A DNA stretch of 64,000 nucleotides from Robertmurraya korlensis. GTDB taxonomy: Bacteria; Bacillota; Bacilli; Bacillales; Cytobacillaceae. Below the pieces are notes generated by a model. The model saw only the letters and a program-made list of their open reading frames with translations, was not told the origin of the DNA and made no database searches. The stretch is from NCBI RefSeq assembly GCF_023715225.1, contig NZ_JAMBNS010000001.1:186001-250000 (forward strand), in the 5' to 3' direction. The translations under genes were made by a program, and so were the position numbers. Below, piece by piece: positions 47,220 through 57,178 of this stretch (within the stretch, counting starts at the first letter, position 1; every line of letters begins with the position of its first letter).

Positions 47220-48503
47220 ATGTCTGTGAAGTTTGAAAAACTAGAAGGGAACCAAGGGGTTCTTACAGTTGAAGTAGATGCAGCAAAGGTTAATGAAGGA
47301 TTAGACGCTGCATTCAAAAAAGTAGTAACAAAAGTTAATGTACCTGGTTTCCGTAAAGGGAAAATGCCTCGTGCAATGTTTGAAAAGCGTTTTGGAATTG
47401 AGTCTTTATATCAAGATGCAATTGATATTCTTCTTCCAGAAGCGTATGCAAACGCAGTTGAAGAATCAGGTATTGATCCAGTTGATCGCCCTGAAATCGA
47501 TGTAGAGCAAATTGAAAAAGGCAAGAGCTTTATCTTCAAGGCAACTGTTACAGTTAAGCCTGAAGTAAAGCTTGGGGAATACAAAGGACTTGAAGTAGAA
47601 AAAGTTGAAACAGAAGTTACTGACGAGGATGTTGCTAACGAGTTAAAAACTCTTCAAGAACGTCAAGCTGAGCTTGTAGTAAAAGAAGAAGGCAAAGCTG
47701 AAAATGGAGATACAGTAGTAATGGACTTTGAAGGTTTCGTTGATGGTGAAGCTTTTGAAGGCGGAAAAGCTGAGAACTACTCACTTGAGTTAGGTTCAGG
47801 TCAATTTATTCCTGGTTTCGAAGAGCAATTAGTTGGTCTAGCTGCTGGAGAAGAAAAAGATGTAGAAGTTTCTTTCCCAGAAGAATACCATGCTACTGAG
47901 CTTGCTGGTAAGCCTGCAGTATTCAAAGTGAAAATCCATGAAGTAAAAGGAAAAGAACTTCCTGAGCTTGATGATGAGTTTGCAAAAGATGTGGATGAAG
48001 AAGTTGAAACACTTGAAGCGTTAAAAGAGAAGATTAAGAATCGTTTAGTAGATTCTAAAAAGCATGAAGCTGAGCATCACGTACGTGACACAGTTGTTGA
48101 CAAGGCAGCTGCAAATGCTGAGATTGATCTTCCAGCTGTTATGATCGATACGGAAGTTGATCGCATGATGCAAGAATTCGAACAACGTTTACAAATGCAA
48201 GGTATGAACCTTGAATTATACTTCCAGTTCTCTGGCCAAGATGAAAATGCTCTGCGTGAGCAAATGAAAGAAGAAGGCGAAAAGCGTGTACGTGTAAGCC
48301 TAACTCTTGAGGCAATTGCGGCTGCAGAAAATCTTGAAGTATCAGAAGAAGATGTAGATGCAGAATTAACTAAAATGGCTGAAATGTATAATATGACTGT
48401 TGACAACATTAAAGCTGCATTAGGAAATGTAGATGGAATTAAGGGTGACCTTAAAGTAAGAAAAGCTGTTGAATTCCTAGTAGAAAACAGCAAAACTGTT
48501 TAA
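47220..48503 (+). CDS. tig: trigger factor
   Basis: Trigger factor is the ribosome-bound chaperone and prolyl isomerase that meets nascent chains at the exit tunnel. The 427 residues have an N-terminal ribosome-binding domain (about 1-145, with the signature [17 protein letters not shown] around residue 44), an FKBP-type PPIase domain (about 160-245), and a C-terminal helical arm domain. The acidic composition and length match Bacillus Tig (424). The start has a GGAGGG site. A terminator separates it from clpX. Confidence 0.97.
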   Translation: MSVKFEKLEGNQGVLTVEVDAAKVNEGLDAAFKKVVTKVNVPGFRKGKMPRAMFEKRFGIESLYQDAIDILLPEAYANAVEESGIDPVDRPEIDVEQIEKGKSFIFKATVTVKPEVKLGEYKGLEVEKVETEVTDEDVANELKTLQERQAELVVKEEGKAENGDTVVMDFEGFVDGEAFEGGKAENYSLELGSGQFIPGFEEQLVGLAAGEEKDVEVSFPEEYHATELAGKPAVFKVKIHEVKGKELPELDDEFAKDVDEEVETLEALKEKIKNRLVDSKKHEAEHHVRDTVVDKAAANAEIDLPAVMIDTEVDRMMQEFEQRLQMQGMNLELYFQFSGQDENALREQMKEEGEKRVRVSLTLEAIAAAENLEVSEEDVDAELTKMAEMYNMTVDNIKAALGNVDGIKGDLKVRKAVEFLVENSKTV

Positions 48504-48521
48504 ATCATATCATAAAAAATG

Positions 48522-48555
48522 AACAAGGCGCGATTGAATCGTGCCTTGTTTTATA
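48522..48555 (+). terminator. terminator after tig
   Basis: AACAAGGCGCGAT and ATCGTGCCTTGTT (one wobble pair) with a TGA loop, then TTTATA. Confidence 0.83.
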
Positions 48556-48878
48556 CAATTTACATACTTATAAAATCAGGTATCATGACATATACATAAC
48601 TAATACAGAAAATGAAGTTTTTAAAGATTTAGTAAAAACTTCCGATTTAACTTTAGAATTTATGGTTAAGATTAACTAGTACATATTTATTTACTTTTGC
48701 AGATATGAAAATGTTTTCCTTTTCAAGAGTTATCATTTCCTGTCCACCTAGTAAATGTGATACAATGCAATACATAACTATTGATAACAATTGAATAAAG
48801 AATACTTGTACGTAAAGATAAAACAATGATATCTGCAGCAAATTATGTGTTTTAGACGCTTTTCAAGGGGTGAAGAAA
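48556..48878 (+). promoter_or_regulatory. clpX upstream region
   Basis: This stretch contains a perfect inverted repeat, GAAGTTTTTA (48614-48623) / TAAAAACTTC (48633-48642), and an extended -10 element TGATACAAT (48758-48766) with a weak -35. A TTGATA at 48781 lacks a convincing -10. No CtsR heptad repeat or CIRCE element is visible. No gene of credible quality is seen on either strand. Confidence 0.4.
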
Positions 48879-50144
48879 TTGTTTAAATTTAATGATGAAA
48901 AAGGACAATTAAAGTGTTCCTTCTGTGGTAAAACACAAGACCAAGTTCGAAAACTAGTTGCAGGTCCAGGTGTGTATATATGTGACGAGTGTATCGAATT
49001 ATGTACTGAAATTGTGGAAGAAGAACTGGGAACTGAAGAGGAAGTAGAATTTAAGGATGTTCCGAAGCCAAAGGAGATCCGCGATATTTTAGATGAGTAC
49101 GTAATTGGTCAGGATCAAGCAAAGAAGAACTTATCGGTTGCTGTTTATAACCATTATAAGCGTATCAATTCAAACAGCAAAATTGATGAAGTTGAGCTTT
49201 CAAAAAGTAATATAGCAATGATCGGACCTACAGGTAGTGGAAAAACGCTTCTTGCACAAACATTAGCAAGAATTTTAAATGTTCCTTTTGCTATTGCTGA
49301 TGCCACATCTCTTACTGAGGCTGGTTACGTAGGTGAAGATGTTGAAAATATTCTACTAAAGCTTATTCAAGCAGCAGACTATGATGTTGAAAAGGCTGAA
49401 AAAGGAATCATCTATATTGATGAAATCGATAAGATTGCTCGCAAATCTGAAAATCCATCCATTACTAGAGATGTTTCTGGTGAAGGAGTTCAGCAAGCTC
49501 TACTAAAAATCCTTGAAGGAACAGTGGCAAGTGTACCTCCTCAAGGCGGTAGAAAGCATCCACATCAAGAATTCATACAAATTGATACTACTAACATTTT
49601 ATTTATATGTGGTGGAGCATTTGATGGTATCGAACCAATTATTAAAAGACGTCTGGGTCAAAAGGTAATCGGTTTTGGATCAGATGTGAAAAAGAAAGAA
49701 GTAGAAGATAAAGATCTACTTTCTAAGGTATTGCCAGAAGACCTTTTACGCTTCGGATTAATTCCTGAATTTATTGGTCGTCTTCCAGTTATTGCGAGTC
49801 TATCACCGTTAGATGAAGACGCATTAATCGAAATTTTAACGAAGCCGAAAAATGCTCTCGTAAAACAATACCAAAAAATGCTTGAACTAGACGATGTAGA
49901 GCTAGACTTTGAAGAAGATGCTCTAAAGGAAATCGCGAAAAAAGCAATTGAACGTAAAACGGGTGCTCGTGGACTTCGTTCGATCATTGAAGGAATTATG
50001 CTTGACGTAATGTTTGATCTTCCTTCAAGAGAAGATATTACCAAGTGTATCATTACGAAAGAGACCGTAGTTGATAACGGTGTACCAAAATTAATCCTTA
50101 AAGATGGAAGTATTCTTGAAGAAGAACGCAAAACATCTGCATAA
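48879..50144 (+). CDS. clpX: ATP-dependent Clp protease ATP-binding subunit ClpX
   Basis: ClpX is the hexameric unfoldase that feeds substrates to ClpP. The 421 residues have an N-terminal zinc-binding domain (C13, C16, C35, C38), Walker A GPTGSGKT (116-123), the pore loop GYVGEDVE, Walker [10 protein letters not shown] (177-185), and a ClpP-binding loop region further on. The TTG at 48879 gives the B. subtilis N-terminus (MFKFN) and lies 6 bases after AAGGGGTG; a GTG at 48870 overlaps that site. It is transcribed alone and followed by a strong terminator. Confidence 0.97.
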   Translation: MFKFNDEKGQLKCSFCGKTQDQVRKLVAGPGVYICDECIELCTEIVEEELGTEEEVEFKDVPKPKEIRDILDEYVIGQDQAKKNLSVAVYNHYKRINSNSKIDEVELSKSNIAMIGPTGSGKTLLAQTLARILNVPFAIADATSLTEAGYVGEDVENILLKLIQAADYDVEKAEKGIIYIDEIDKIARKSENPSITRDVSGEGVQQALLKILEGTVASVPPQGGRKHPHQEFIQIDTTNILFICGGAFDGIEPIIKRRLGQKVIGFGSDVKKKEVEDKDLLSKVLPEDLLRFGLIPEFIGRLPVIASLSPLDEDALIEILTKPKNALVKQYQKMLELDDVELDFEEDALKEIAKKAIERKTGARGLRSIIEGIMLDVMFDLPSREDITKCIITKETVVDNGVPKLILKDGSILEEERKTSA

Positions 50145-50151
50145 TATAAAG

Positions 50152-50184
50152 AAGAACCGTAGCAATGACTACGGTTCTTTTTTG
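50152..50184 (+). terminator. terminator after clpX
   Basis: AAGAACCGTAG and CTACGGTTCTT are perfect 11-base arms with a 6-base loop and a T-run. Confidence 0.9.
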
Positions 50185-50212
50185 CTCTCAAAAGTAAAAT
50201 ACATCAATCTTT

Positions 50213-50242
50213 GTTTATTCCCCTCTGCAGAAGGAGATACTA
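50213..50242 (+). promoter_or_regulatory. candidate sigma-F/sigma-G promoter of lonB
   Basis: GGAGATACTA (50233-50242) matches the forespore -10 pattern GGnnAnAnTR completely. GTTTA (50213-50217) stands 15 bases upstream as the -35. lonB is a known forespore gene in B. subtilis, which agrees. Confidence 0.55.
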
Positions 50243-50279
50243 GCTTATAACTACTACGAAAAGTGCAGGAGGGAATGCA

Positions 50280-51947
50280 ATGAGTTGGACGGGTATTGCC
50301 TTATTTATTCAGTTGTTTTTTGGCATCGTTATTGGACTCTATTTTTGGAACTTATTAAGAAGTCAACGGACACAAAAGGTGTCCATTGATAGGGAATCAA
50401 AAAAAGAAATGGACCAATTAAGAAAAATGAGATCCATTTCATTAACCGAGCCACTTTCAGAGCGTGTGAGACCGAGTACTTTTGATGATATTGTTGGTCA
50501 AGAGGACGGAATCAAATCGTTAAAAGCTGCACTATGTGGTCCGAATCCTCAACATGTGATCATTTATGGACCACCTGGAGTAGGAAAAACGGCTGCTGCT
50601 CGACTTGTTTTAGAGGAAGCAAAGAAAAATGCCAAATCTCCATTCCAATCTTCTTCTGTATTTATTGAGTTAGATGCAACGACAGCTAGGTTTGATGAGA
50701 GAGGGATTGCTGATCCTCTTATCGGATCTGTTCATGACCCTATTTATCAGGGTGCAGGAGCAATGGGACAAGCTGGAATTCCGCAACCAAAGCAAGGTGC
50801 AGTAACAAATGCGCATGGTGGTGTACTATTCATTGATGAAATCGGTGAACTTCATTCGATTCAAATGAACAAGCTTTTAAAAGTACTAGAAGATCGTAAA
50901 GTATTTTTAGAGAGTGCTTATTATAGTGAGGAGAATACGCAAATACCGACGCATATACATGATATATTTAAAAATGGATTACCAGCAGATTTTCGATTGA
51001 TTGGTGCTACAACGAGAACACCAAGTGAGATTCCACCAGCAATTCGCTCTAGATGTATGGAAGTGTTTTTCAGGGAGTTAAGTAGGGAAGAAATCTCTTC
51101 CATTGCAGAAAAGGCAGCAGAAAAAGTAAAGTTGAAAATTGGTAAAAAAGGTATAGATACACTTGCATCATATGCTAGAAATGGTCGAGAGGCAGTAAAT
51201 ATGATCCAAATATCTGCGGGGCTTGCGATTACTGAGGACAGAGATTTTATAAGAGATGAAGACATTGAATGGGTAATTCAATCCAGTCAATTAACACCAA
51301 GAATGGAACAAAAAATTATGTCCTCCTCTACCATTGGACTTGTAAATGGCTTAGCTGTATATGGGCCAAACTCGGGAGCATTACTTGAAATAGAAGTAAC
51401 GGTTATTCCTACAAAAGAAAAAGGTTCCATAAATATTACAGGCATAGTTGAGGAAGAGAGCATAGGTGGGCAAGGAAAATCAATAAGAAGAAAAAGTATG
51501 GCAAAAGGTTCAATAGAGAATGTTATAACTGTACTTCGTTCGATGGGAGTTCCAGCTGATGAATTTGATATTCACGTCAACTTTCCAGGTGGAGTTCCGA
51601 TTGATGGACCATCTGCAGGGATTGCGATGGCAACAGGTATTTACTCAGCTATTTACAAGCATCCAATTGACCATACGGTTGCTATGACGGGTGAAATTAG
51701 CATTCATGGAAATGTAAAGCCGATTGGTGGAGTATATCCTAAGGTAAAAGCTGCGAAAAAAGCTGGAGCTAGTAAAGTCATTATTCCTAAAGAGAATATC
51801 CAATCAATGCTTTACGAGATTAAGGATATTGAGATCATCCCAGTTAGCCATTTGTCTGAGGTGTTCGAACATGCACTATTAAAGGAATACGCAAATGAAG
51901 AAGTAATCACAGCATCTATGCAAATATCAAAAAAAGAAAGTATTTAA
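50280..51947 (+). CDS. lonB: forespore ATP-dependent protease LonB
   Basis: LonB is the sporulation-specific Lon-like protease of the forespore. The 555 residues (B. subtilis 552) start with a hydrophobic segment (about 3-24) that could anchor it to the membrane. Walker A is GPPGVGKT (97-104), Walker B FIDEIGEL, and the C-terminal Lon protease domain has the Ser-Lys dyad S445 (DGPSAG) and K488, 43 residues apart as in LonA. It lacks the N-terminal substrate domain of LonA. The ATG follows an AGGAGGG site, and a forespore-type promoter is visible upstream. Confidence 0.95.
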   Translation: MSWTGIALFIQLFFGIVIGLYFWNLLRSQRTQKVSIDRESKKEMDQLRKMRSISLTEPLSERVRPSTFDDIVGQEDGIKSLKAALCGPNPQHVIIYGPPGVGKTAAARLVLEEAKKNAKSPFQSSSVFIELDATTARFDERGIADPLIGSVHDPIYQGAGAMGQAGIPQPKQGAVTNAHGGVLFIDEIGELHSIQMNKLLKVLEDRKVFLESAYYSEENTQIPTHIHDIFKNGLPADFRLIGATTRTPSEIPPAIRSRCMEVFFRELSREEISSIAEKAAEKVKLKIGKKGIDTLASYARNGREAVNMIQISAGLAITEDRDFIRDEDIEWVIQSSQLTPRMEQKIMSSSTIGLVNGLAVYGPNSGALLEIEVTVIPTKEKGSINITGIVEEESIGGQGKSIRRKSMAKGSIENVITVLRSMGVPADEFDIHVNFPGGVPIDGPSAGIAMATGIYSAIYKHPIDHTVAMTGEISIHGNVKPIGGVYPKVKAAKKAGASKVIIPKENIQSMLYEIKDIEIIPVSHLSEVFEHALLKEYANEEVITASMQISKKESI

Positions 51948-51962
51948 TGGAATGTAAAATAG

Positions 51963-51999
51963 AACTTCGGTTTGCAGTTTTAAGGAGCCGGGGTTTTTT
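51963..51999 (+). terminator. terminator after lonB
   Basis: AACTTCGGTT (51963-51972) can pair with AGCCGGGGTT (51986-51995) through several G-T pairs, followed by TTTTTT. Confidence 0.65.
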
Positions 52000-52047
52000 G
52001 TTGGAAGCCAACGCTTTCGCCATAGGATTAAGATTATTGCTTGTAAT

Positions 52048-52076
52048 TAGACACTACAGGTTAAATACGATAGAAT
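52048..52076 (+). promoter_or_regulatory. sigma-A promoter of lonA
   Basis: TAGACA (52048-52053) and TAGAAT (52071-52076), each one base from consensus, are 17 bases apart. No CtsR heptad repeat is visible around it. Confidence 0.55.
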
Positions 52077-52131
52077 TGTACAAAGAATTCCTTTATAAAG
52101 AGGGAAAGAAAGCATTTGGAGGTGCAAGGTA

Positions 52132-54459
52132 ATGGCGAAAAAGACAGAAATCATTGTCCCCCTCCTGCCACTTCGAGGTTTACTTGTTTATCCGACAATG
52201 GTTTTACACTTGGATGTCGGAAGAGAAAAATCAGTTCAGGCTCTCGAGAAGGCAATGGTAGATGACAGTTTAATCTTTTTAACAACACAGAAGGAAGTTT
52301 CGATTGACGAACCTCTTGAAGATGACTTGTATAAGATGGGAACACTTACGAAGGTCAAGCAAATGCTCAAGCTTCCAAACGGTACGATTCGAGTACTTGT
52401 TGAAGGCTTAAAGCGAGCAGAGATTGTTACTTTTTTTGAAGAAGACGATCACTATTCTGTTGAAATAAAAACATACGAGGACCCAGTTGAAAAAGATGCG
52501 GAATCACAAGCGTTAATGCGAACAATGCTTGATTATTTTGAGCAGTACATAAAGATGTCTAAGAAAATCTCGGCAGAAACCTTCTCAACAGTCACGGATA
52601 TAGAGGAACCAGGTAGAATGGCTGACATTATTTCCTCACATCTTCCTTTAAAACTAAAGGAAAAGCAGGAGATTCTAGAAACGCTCGATGTTAAGGAAAG
52701 AATCCAGAAGATCGTAGACATCATTCACAATGAAAAAGAAGTATTGAACCTAGAGAAAAAGATTGGTCAAAGAGTAAAAAAATCTATGGAGCGTACGCAA
52801 AAAGAATATTACTTGCGTGAACAGATGAAGGCCATTCAAAAAGAGCTTGGTGATAAGGAAGGTAAGACGGGTGAAGTGAGTGATCTTACTGAAAAAATCG
52901 AACAAGCTGGGATGCCAGAGCATGTAAAAGCAACAGCCATGAAGGAGCTAGAAAGATATGAAAAAGTTCCATCGAGCTCTGCAGAAAGTGCGGTTATCCG
53001 TAACTATATCGAATGGCTTTTGGCGATTCCTTGGTCTAAGGCAACGGAAGATGACCTAGATATTCATAAGGCGGAAAAAGTATTAAATAATGACCACTAC
53101 GGCCTTGAAAAAGTGAAGGAAAGGGTTCTTGAATACTTAGCTGTTCAACAAATGACGAACTCATTGAAAGGGCCTATTCTTTGTTTAGCTGGGCCTCCGG
53201 GCGTCGGAAAAACAAGTTTAGCTCGTTCGATTGCGACATCATTAAATAGAAATTTTGTGAGAATTTCTCTTGGTGGGGTAAGAGATGAGTCCGAAATTAG
53301 AGGACACAGACGTACGTATGTAGGGGCTATGCCTGGTAGAATTATCCAAGGGATGAAAAAAGCAGGAACGATCAACCCTGTCTTCCTACTCGATGAAATT
53401 GATAAGATGTCAAGTGATTTCCGTGGTGATCCATCAGCTGCTATGCTTGAGGTACTTGATCCGGAACAGAATCATAACTTCAGTGATCACTATATCGAGG
53501 AAACATATGACTTGTCCAAAGTAATGTTTATTGCTACTGCGAATAATTTGGCAACCATTCCTGGTCCGCTTAGAGATCGGATGGAAATTATTACGATTGC
53601 TGGGTATACAGAGCTTGAGAAAATTCATATTGCAAAGGATCACTTGCTACCGAAACAAACAAAGGAGCATGGTTTAACGAAAGCTCAGTTACAAATTCGA
53701 GAAGATGGCATCCAGAAAATTGTCCGTTACTACACAAGAGAAGCTGGTGTAAGAAGTCTTGAACGACAGTTAGCGACCATTTGCAGAAAAACAGCTAAGA
53801 TTATCGTTTCTGGCGAAAAGAAAAAAGTCATCGTTTCTGAAAAAAATGTAGACGAATTTTTAGGAAAGCCAACCTTTCGTTATGGTCAAGCAGAACTTGA
53901 GGATCAAGTAGGCGTAGCAACTGGCCTTGCTTATACAACAGTGGGTGGAGATACTCTTCAAATCGAGGTGTCGTTGTCTCCGGGAAAAGGGAAGCTCATA
54001 CTAACAGGTAAGCTTGGCGACGTGATGAAGGAGTCTGCTCAAGCAGCATTTAGTTATATTCGTTCGAAAGCTGAGGAACTTGGAATTGATCCAGACTTTC
54101 ATGAGAAAAATGATATCCATATCCATGTCCCAGAAGGAGCGGTTCCGAAGGACGGACCTTCTGCCGGAATTACAATGGCAACGGCTTTGGTCTCAGCTCT
54201 CACAGGGCGTGCCATCCGTAAAGAAGTTGGTATGACAGGTGAAATTACGTTACGTGGCCGAGTGCTACCAATAGGGGGCTTAAAAGAGAAATCTTTAAGT
54301 GCTCATCGAGCGGGATTAACTAAAATCATTTGTCCAAAGGATAACGAAAGAGATATTGATGATATTCCTGAAAGTGTTCGTGAAGAATTACAGTTTGTTC
54401 TCGTGTCACATCTTGACCAAGTGTTAGAGCATGCTTTGACTGGCGGTGCCGATCAATGA
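52132..54459 (+). CDS. lonA: ATP-dependent protease LonA
   Basis: LonA is the cytosolic quality-control protease. The 775 residues have an N-terminal LON substrate-binding domain (about 8-200), a helical linker, an AAA+ domain with Walker A GPPGVGKT (354-361) and Walker [10 protein letters not shown], and a protease domain with the Ser-Lys dyad S677/K720, the same numbering recalled for B. subtilis. It overlaps engB by 4 bases, so the two are co-translated. lonB-lonA adjacency suggests an old duplication. Confidence 0.97.
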   Translation: MAKKTEIIVPLLPLRGLLVYPTMVLHLDVGREKSVQALEKAMVDDSLIFLTTQKEVSIDEPLEDDLYKMGTLTKVKQMLKLPNGTIRVLVEGLKRAEIVTFFEEDDHYSVEIKTYEDPVEKDAESQALMRTMLDYFEQYIKMSKKISAETFSTVTDIEEPGRMADIISSHLPLKLKEKQEILETLDVKERIQKIVDIIHNEKEVLNLEKKIGQRVKKSMERTQKEYYLREQMKAIQKELGDKEGKTGEVSDLTEKIEQAGMPEHVKATAMKELERYEKVPSSSAESAVIRNYIEWLLAIPWSKATEDDLDIHKAEKVLNNDHYGLEKVKERVLEYLAVQQMTNSLKGPILCLAGPPGVGKTSLARSIATSLNRNFVRISLGGVRDESEIRGHRRTYVGAMPGRIIQGMKKAGTINPVFLLDEIDKMSSDFRGDPSAAMLEVLDPEQNHNFSDHYIEETYDLSKVMFIATANNLATIPGPLRDRMEIITIAGYTELEKIHIAKDHLLPKQTKEHGLTKAQLQIREDGIQKIVRYYTREAGVRSLERQLATICRKTAKIIVSGEKKKVIVSEKNVDEFLGKPTFRYGQAELEDQVGVATGLAYTTVGGDTLQIEVSLSPGKGKLILTGKLGDVMKESAQAAFSYIRSKAEELGIDPDFHEKNDIHIHVPEGAVPKDGPSAGITMATALVSALTGRAIRKEVGMTGEITLRGRVLPIGGLKEKSLSAHRAGLTKIICPKDNERDIDDIPESVREELQFVLVSHLDQVLEHALTGGADQ

Positions 54460-55037
54460 AAGTAACAAGCTCTGAAATCGTCATTAGTGCAGTTAAGCCA
54501 GATCAGTACCCAGTTGAACCAATCCCTGAATTTGCGCTAGCTGGTCGTTCCAATGTAGGGAAATCATCATTTATTAACAAAATGCTCAATCGAAAAGGAT
54601 TAGCAAGAATTTCATCAAAGCCTGGTAAAACACAAACACTGAACTTTTATATCGTTAATGAAGTCCTTCATTTTGTTGATGTACCAGGATACGGCTATGC
54701 AAAGGTTTCAAAAAAGGAACGGGAAGCATGGGGGAAAATGCTTGAAACGTATTTAACGACGAGAGAGCAACTTAAGGCCGTGTTATTAATTGTTGATTTA
54801 CGTCACCCTCCAACAGCAGATGATATTATGATGTATGATTTCTTAAAGCATTACGAAATTCCATGCATTGTGATTGCCACAAAGGCTGATAAAATTTCTA
54901 AAACAAAAAGAGCACAGCATTTGAAAATCACAAAAGAAAAGCTTGAATTACACCCGCATGATACGATTATTCAGTTTTCTTCTGAAACAGGAGAAGGAAA
55001 AGATAAAGCGTGGGCAACGATTGAAAGCTATATGTAG
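54456..55037 (+). CDS. engB: ribosome biogenesis GTPase EngB (YsxC)
   Basis: EngB is an essential GTPase for 50S subunit assembly. The 193 residues are one TrmE-Era-EngA-like G domain: G1 GRSNVGKSS (30-38), G2 threonine in GKTQTLNF, G3 DVPGYG, and G4 TKADK. Length equals B. subtilis YsxC (195). It overlaps lonA by 4 bases (ATGA), an arrangement found in many Bacillaceae that links it to the lonA promoter. A strong terminator follows. Confidence 0.95.
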   Translation: MKVTSSEIVISAVKPDQYPVEPIPEFALAGRSNVGKSSFINKMLNRKGLARISSKPGKTQTLNFYIVNEVLHFVDVPGYGYAKVSKKEREAWGKMLETYLTTREQLKAVLLIVDLRHPPTADDIMMYDFLKHYEIPCIVIATKADKISKTKRAQHLKITKEKLELHPHDTIIQFSSETGEGKDKAWATIESYM

Positions 55038-55040
55038 TGT

Positions 55041-55076
55041 AAAACCGTCAGAATAAAGTGTCTGACGGTTTTTTTG
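55041..55076 (+). terminator. terminator after engB
   Basis: AAAACCGTCAGA and TCTGACGGTTTT flank an 8-base loop, then a T-run. It may also serve the convergent reverse gene, whose T-tract is shorter. Confidence 0.88.
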
Positions 55077-55080
55077 GTAG

Positions 55081-55566
55081 TTATTTTTTTCGAATAAAGA
55101 GTAAATAAAAGCCGATTATTACCAACACTACCGGCCAAGACTTCCAAGCAATCGATACCGTGTTTTCGAGAATACCGAGCCATGAGGTGATTTTATCGTA
55201 AAATAAAAGCAATAACGCGAGTACAAGAAATAATATTCCTTGGAAGAGTCCCGATCGGACCTTCTGGTAACGTAGTAAGAATCCAAGGGCAATAATGAGG
55301 ATAAACGTTCCAATTTGATTTGGCCATAATTGAAAATGGTTAATAATATGGAAATGAAGACCAAAGCCTGTAAGTATGACACCAGGCAAGATGGCTTCGT
55401 AATCCTTTGCCCCATACCCTTGAGAGAGAAAGGAGATTCCAACGATTACTAGCAATGTTGGCCATGTGTAAAACTGTTGGAAAAGAGAGATGTCTGCCTG
55501 TTGTAAAAAGAAATAAACACCAAAACCAATAAGGATGATTCCAGGAAAGATTCGTTGATTTTTCAT
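55081..55566 (-). CDS. LiaI/LiaF-type transmembrane domain protein
   Basis: This is a 161-residue membrane protein with a repeated pattern of paired hydrophobic helices (PGIILIGFGVYFFLQQ, then PTLLVIVGISFL; later LPGVILTGFGLHF and WPVVLVIIGFYLLF), as in the DUF5668/LiaF transmembrane domains. I think it corresponds to B. subtilis ysxD, which lies in this interval, but the function is unknown. ATG 55566 has a GGAAGTGG site; the GTG three codons upstream overlaps it. It reads against engB and away from hemA. A Fur/PerR-like box lies just upstream of its start. Confidence 0.75.
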   Translation of the reverse strand: MKNQRIFPGIILIGFGVYFFLQQADISLFQQFYTWPTLLVIVGISFLSQGYGAKDYEAILPGVILTGFGLHFHIINHFQLWPNQIGTFILIIALGFLLRYQKVRSGLFQGILFLVLALLLLFYDKITSWLGILENTVSIAWKSWPVVLVIIGFYLLFIRKK

Positions 55567-55592
55567 TAGCACCACTTCCAGTAAGGATTACT

Positions 55593-55607
55593 TGATAATC
55601 ATTCTAA
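55593..55607. promoter_or_regulatory. Fur/PerR-family box between the membrane protein gene and hemA
   Basis: TGATAAT-C-ATTCTAA matches the PerR box TTATAATnATTATAA at 12 of 14 positions and the Fur 7-1-7 box at 12 of 14. It is 27 bases upstream of the reverse gene but about 160 bases before the hemA -10. B. subtilis hemA is PerR-controlled, yet the distance here favours the reverse gene, so the target is uncertain. Confidence 0.4.
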
Positions 55608-55765
55608 TTTTTGTTACTGTACATATGGAGGCTTGTCGTAAAATGACGAGCAAGCAAGGTTTACCAATTAATTATAATAGCATATTTGCATCACAGTTGA
55701 TTAATTTTTGTTCACATTTTATTCAAATATAGTCCAATTTCATTTTAATCTACAAAAATGGAACA

Positions 55766-55774
55766 TGGTATAAT
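55766..55774 (+). promoter_or_regulatory. extended -10 promoter element of hemA
   Basis: TGGTATAAT is a perfect TGn-TATAAT extended -10, 44 bases before the hemA ATG. The -35 region is weak. No PerR palindrome overlaps it. Confidence 0.65.
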
Positions 55775-55817
55775 GACTACAGCAAACATGCAAATATTCT
55801 GGGGGGTGTATTTCTGT

Positions 55818-57164
55818 ATGCATATATTAGTGATCGGTCTTAATTATAAAACTGCCCCTGTTGAAATTCGTGAGCGTTTGACATTTAACCCTGAACAGTT
55901 AGGGGAAGCAATGAACGCTCTTAAAGAAAAAAAGAGTGTGTTAGAGAATGTGATTGTCTCAACATGTAACCGAACAGAAATTTATGCGGTTGTTGATCAA
56001 CTACACACTGGCAGATATTATATAAAAGAATTTCTTTCAGAATGGTTTTCGATTGAGCAAAGCGAATTTTCACCATATTTATTTATATACGAACATGACG
56101 GTGCAATGGAACACCTATTTAGTGTAACATGCGGATTGAACTCAATGGTATTAGGCGAGACACAAATTCTTGGTCAAGTTCGTACAAGCTTTTTATTAGC
56201 TCAGGAAAATGTAGCAGTTGGTACAGTGTTTAACCAGCTTTTCAAGCAAGCAATAACCTTAGCTAAAAAAGCACATTCAGAGACAGATATTGGTGCGAAT
56301 GCGGTATCGATAAGTTATGCAGCGGTTGAACTAGCGAAGAAAATCTTTGGTTCTTTAAATAAAAAGCATGTGTTAATTCTTGGTGCAGGTAAGATGGGGG
56401 AACTTGCCATACAGCATCTACATGCAAACGGAGCTAGCAAGGTAACTGTGATTAATCGCACGTATGAAAAGGCTCAAAATTTAGCTGAACGTTTCGAAGG
56501 TGAAGCTAAAACGCTAGAAGAGCTTCAGTGTTCTTTAATTGATGCAGATATTTTAATAAGTTCAACGGGTGCAAAAGAATTTGTTATTACAAAGGATATG
56601 ATGACTCAAGTAGAAAAGATGCGTAAAGGAAAGCCTTTATTCATGGTTGATATTGCGGTTCCACGTGATTTGGATCCAGCATTAGCTGAGCTTGAGAGTG
56701 TCTTCTTATATGATATAGATGATTTGGAGGGAATCGTTGAAGCGAACCTTCAAGAACGAAAACGTGCAGCTGCACAAATTATGATGATGATTGAAGAAGA
56801 AATCGTTGACTTTAAACAATGGCTAAATTTACTAGGGGTTGTCCCTATTATTTCTGCTTTACGTGAAAAAGCACTTACGATTCAGTCCGGTACAATGGAA
56901 AGCTTAGAACGAAAGCTTCCTCATCTGTCTGACCGTGATTTTAAAGTATTAAATAAACATACGAAAAGTATTATTAATCAAATGCTAAAGGACCCAATCC
57001 TTCAAGCAAAGGAATTAGCCGCTCGAAAAGATTCAGAACAAGCGTTAGATTTGTTTGTGAAAATCTTTAACATTGATGAACTTGTAAAAGAGCAACAAGT
57101 TCTGAGAGAAGCGGAGCCCAATCGAGTGATTGTAACAAACCAACAGCCTTCCTTTCAATCATAA
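55818..57164 (+). CDS. hemA: glutamyl-tRNA reductase
   Basis: It reduces glutamyl-tRNA to glutamate-1-semialdehyde with NADPH, the first committed step to heme in the C5 pathway. The 448 residues (B. subtilis 455) include the catalytic Cys50 in [28 protein letters not shown], a Rossmann domain with [11 protein letters not shown] near residue 190, and the C-terminal dimerisation helices ([11 protein letters not shown]-like segment [12 protein letters not shown]). The frame is open 20 codons further, but ATG 55818 has a GGGGGGTG site and the B. subtilis N-terminus MHILVIG. It heads hemAXCDBL. Confidence 0.97.
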   Translation: MHILVIGLNYKTAPVEIRERLTFNPEQLGEAMNALKEKKSVLENVIVSTCNRTEIYAVVDQLHTGRYYIKEFLSEWFSIEQSEFSPYLFIYEHDGAMEHLFSVTCGLNSMVLGETQILGQVRTSFLLAQENVAVGTVFNQLFKQAITLAKKAHSETDIGANAVSISYAAVELAKKIFGSLNKKHVLILGAGKMGELAIQHLHANGASKVTVINRTYEKAQNLAERFEGEAKTLEELQCSLIDADILISSTGAKEFVITKDMMTQVEKMRKGKPLFMVDIAVPRDLDPALAELESVFLYDIDDLEGIVEANLQERKRAAAQIMMMIEEEIVDFKQWLNLLGVVPIISALREKALTIQSGTMESLERKLPHLSDRDFKVLNKHTKSIINQMLKDPILQAKELAARKDSEQALDLFVKIFNIDELVKEQQVLREAEPNRVIVTNQQPSFQS

Positions 57165-57178
57165 AAGAGGAGAAGCGA

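Noticed and set aside
48653-48841. 62-codon reverse frame in the tig-clpX gap
   Set aside because: No ribosome binding site, no recognisable family, and it covers the region expected to hold the clpX promoter.
49658-50191. 177-codon reverse frame over clpX
   Set aside because: Its serine-rich, low-quality composition is typical of an antisense shadow of a highly conserved gene.
48556-52131. CtsR or CIRCE elements for clpX, lonB and lonA
   Set aside because: I looked for GGTCAAA-type heptad repeats and the CIRCE palindrome and saw none; heat-shock control is not claimed.
51947-52132. 61-codon open frame between lonB and lonA
   Set aside because: It spans the lonB terminator and the lonA promoter, with no start signal.
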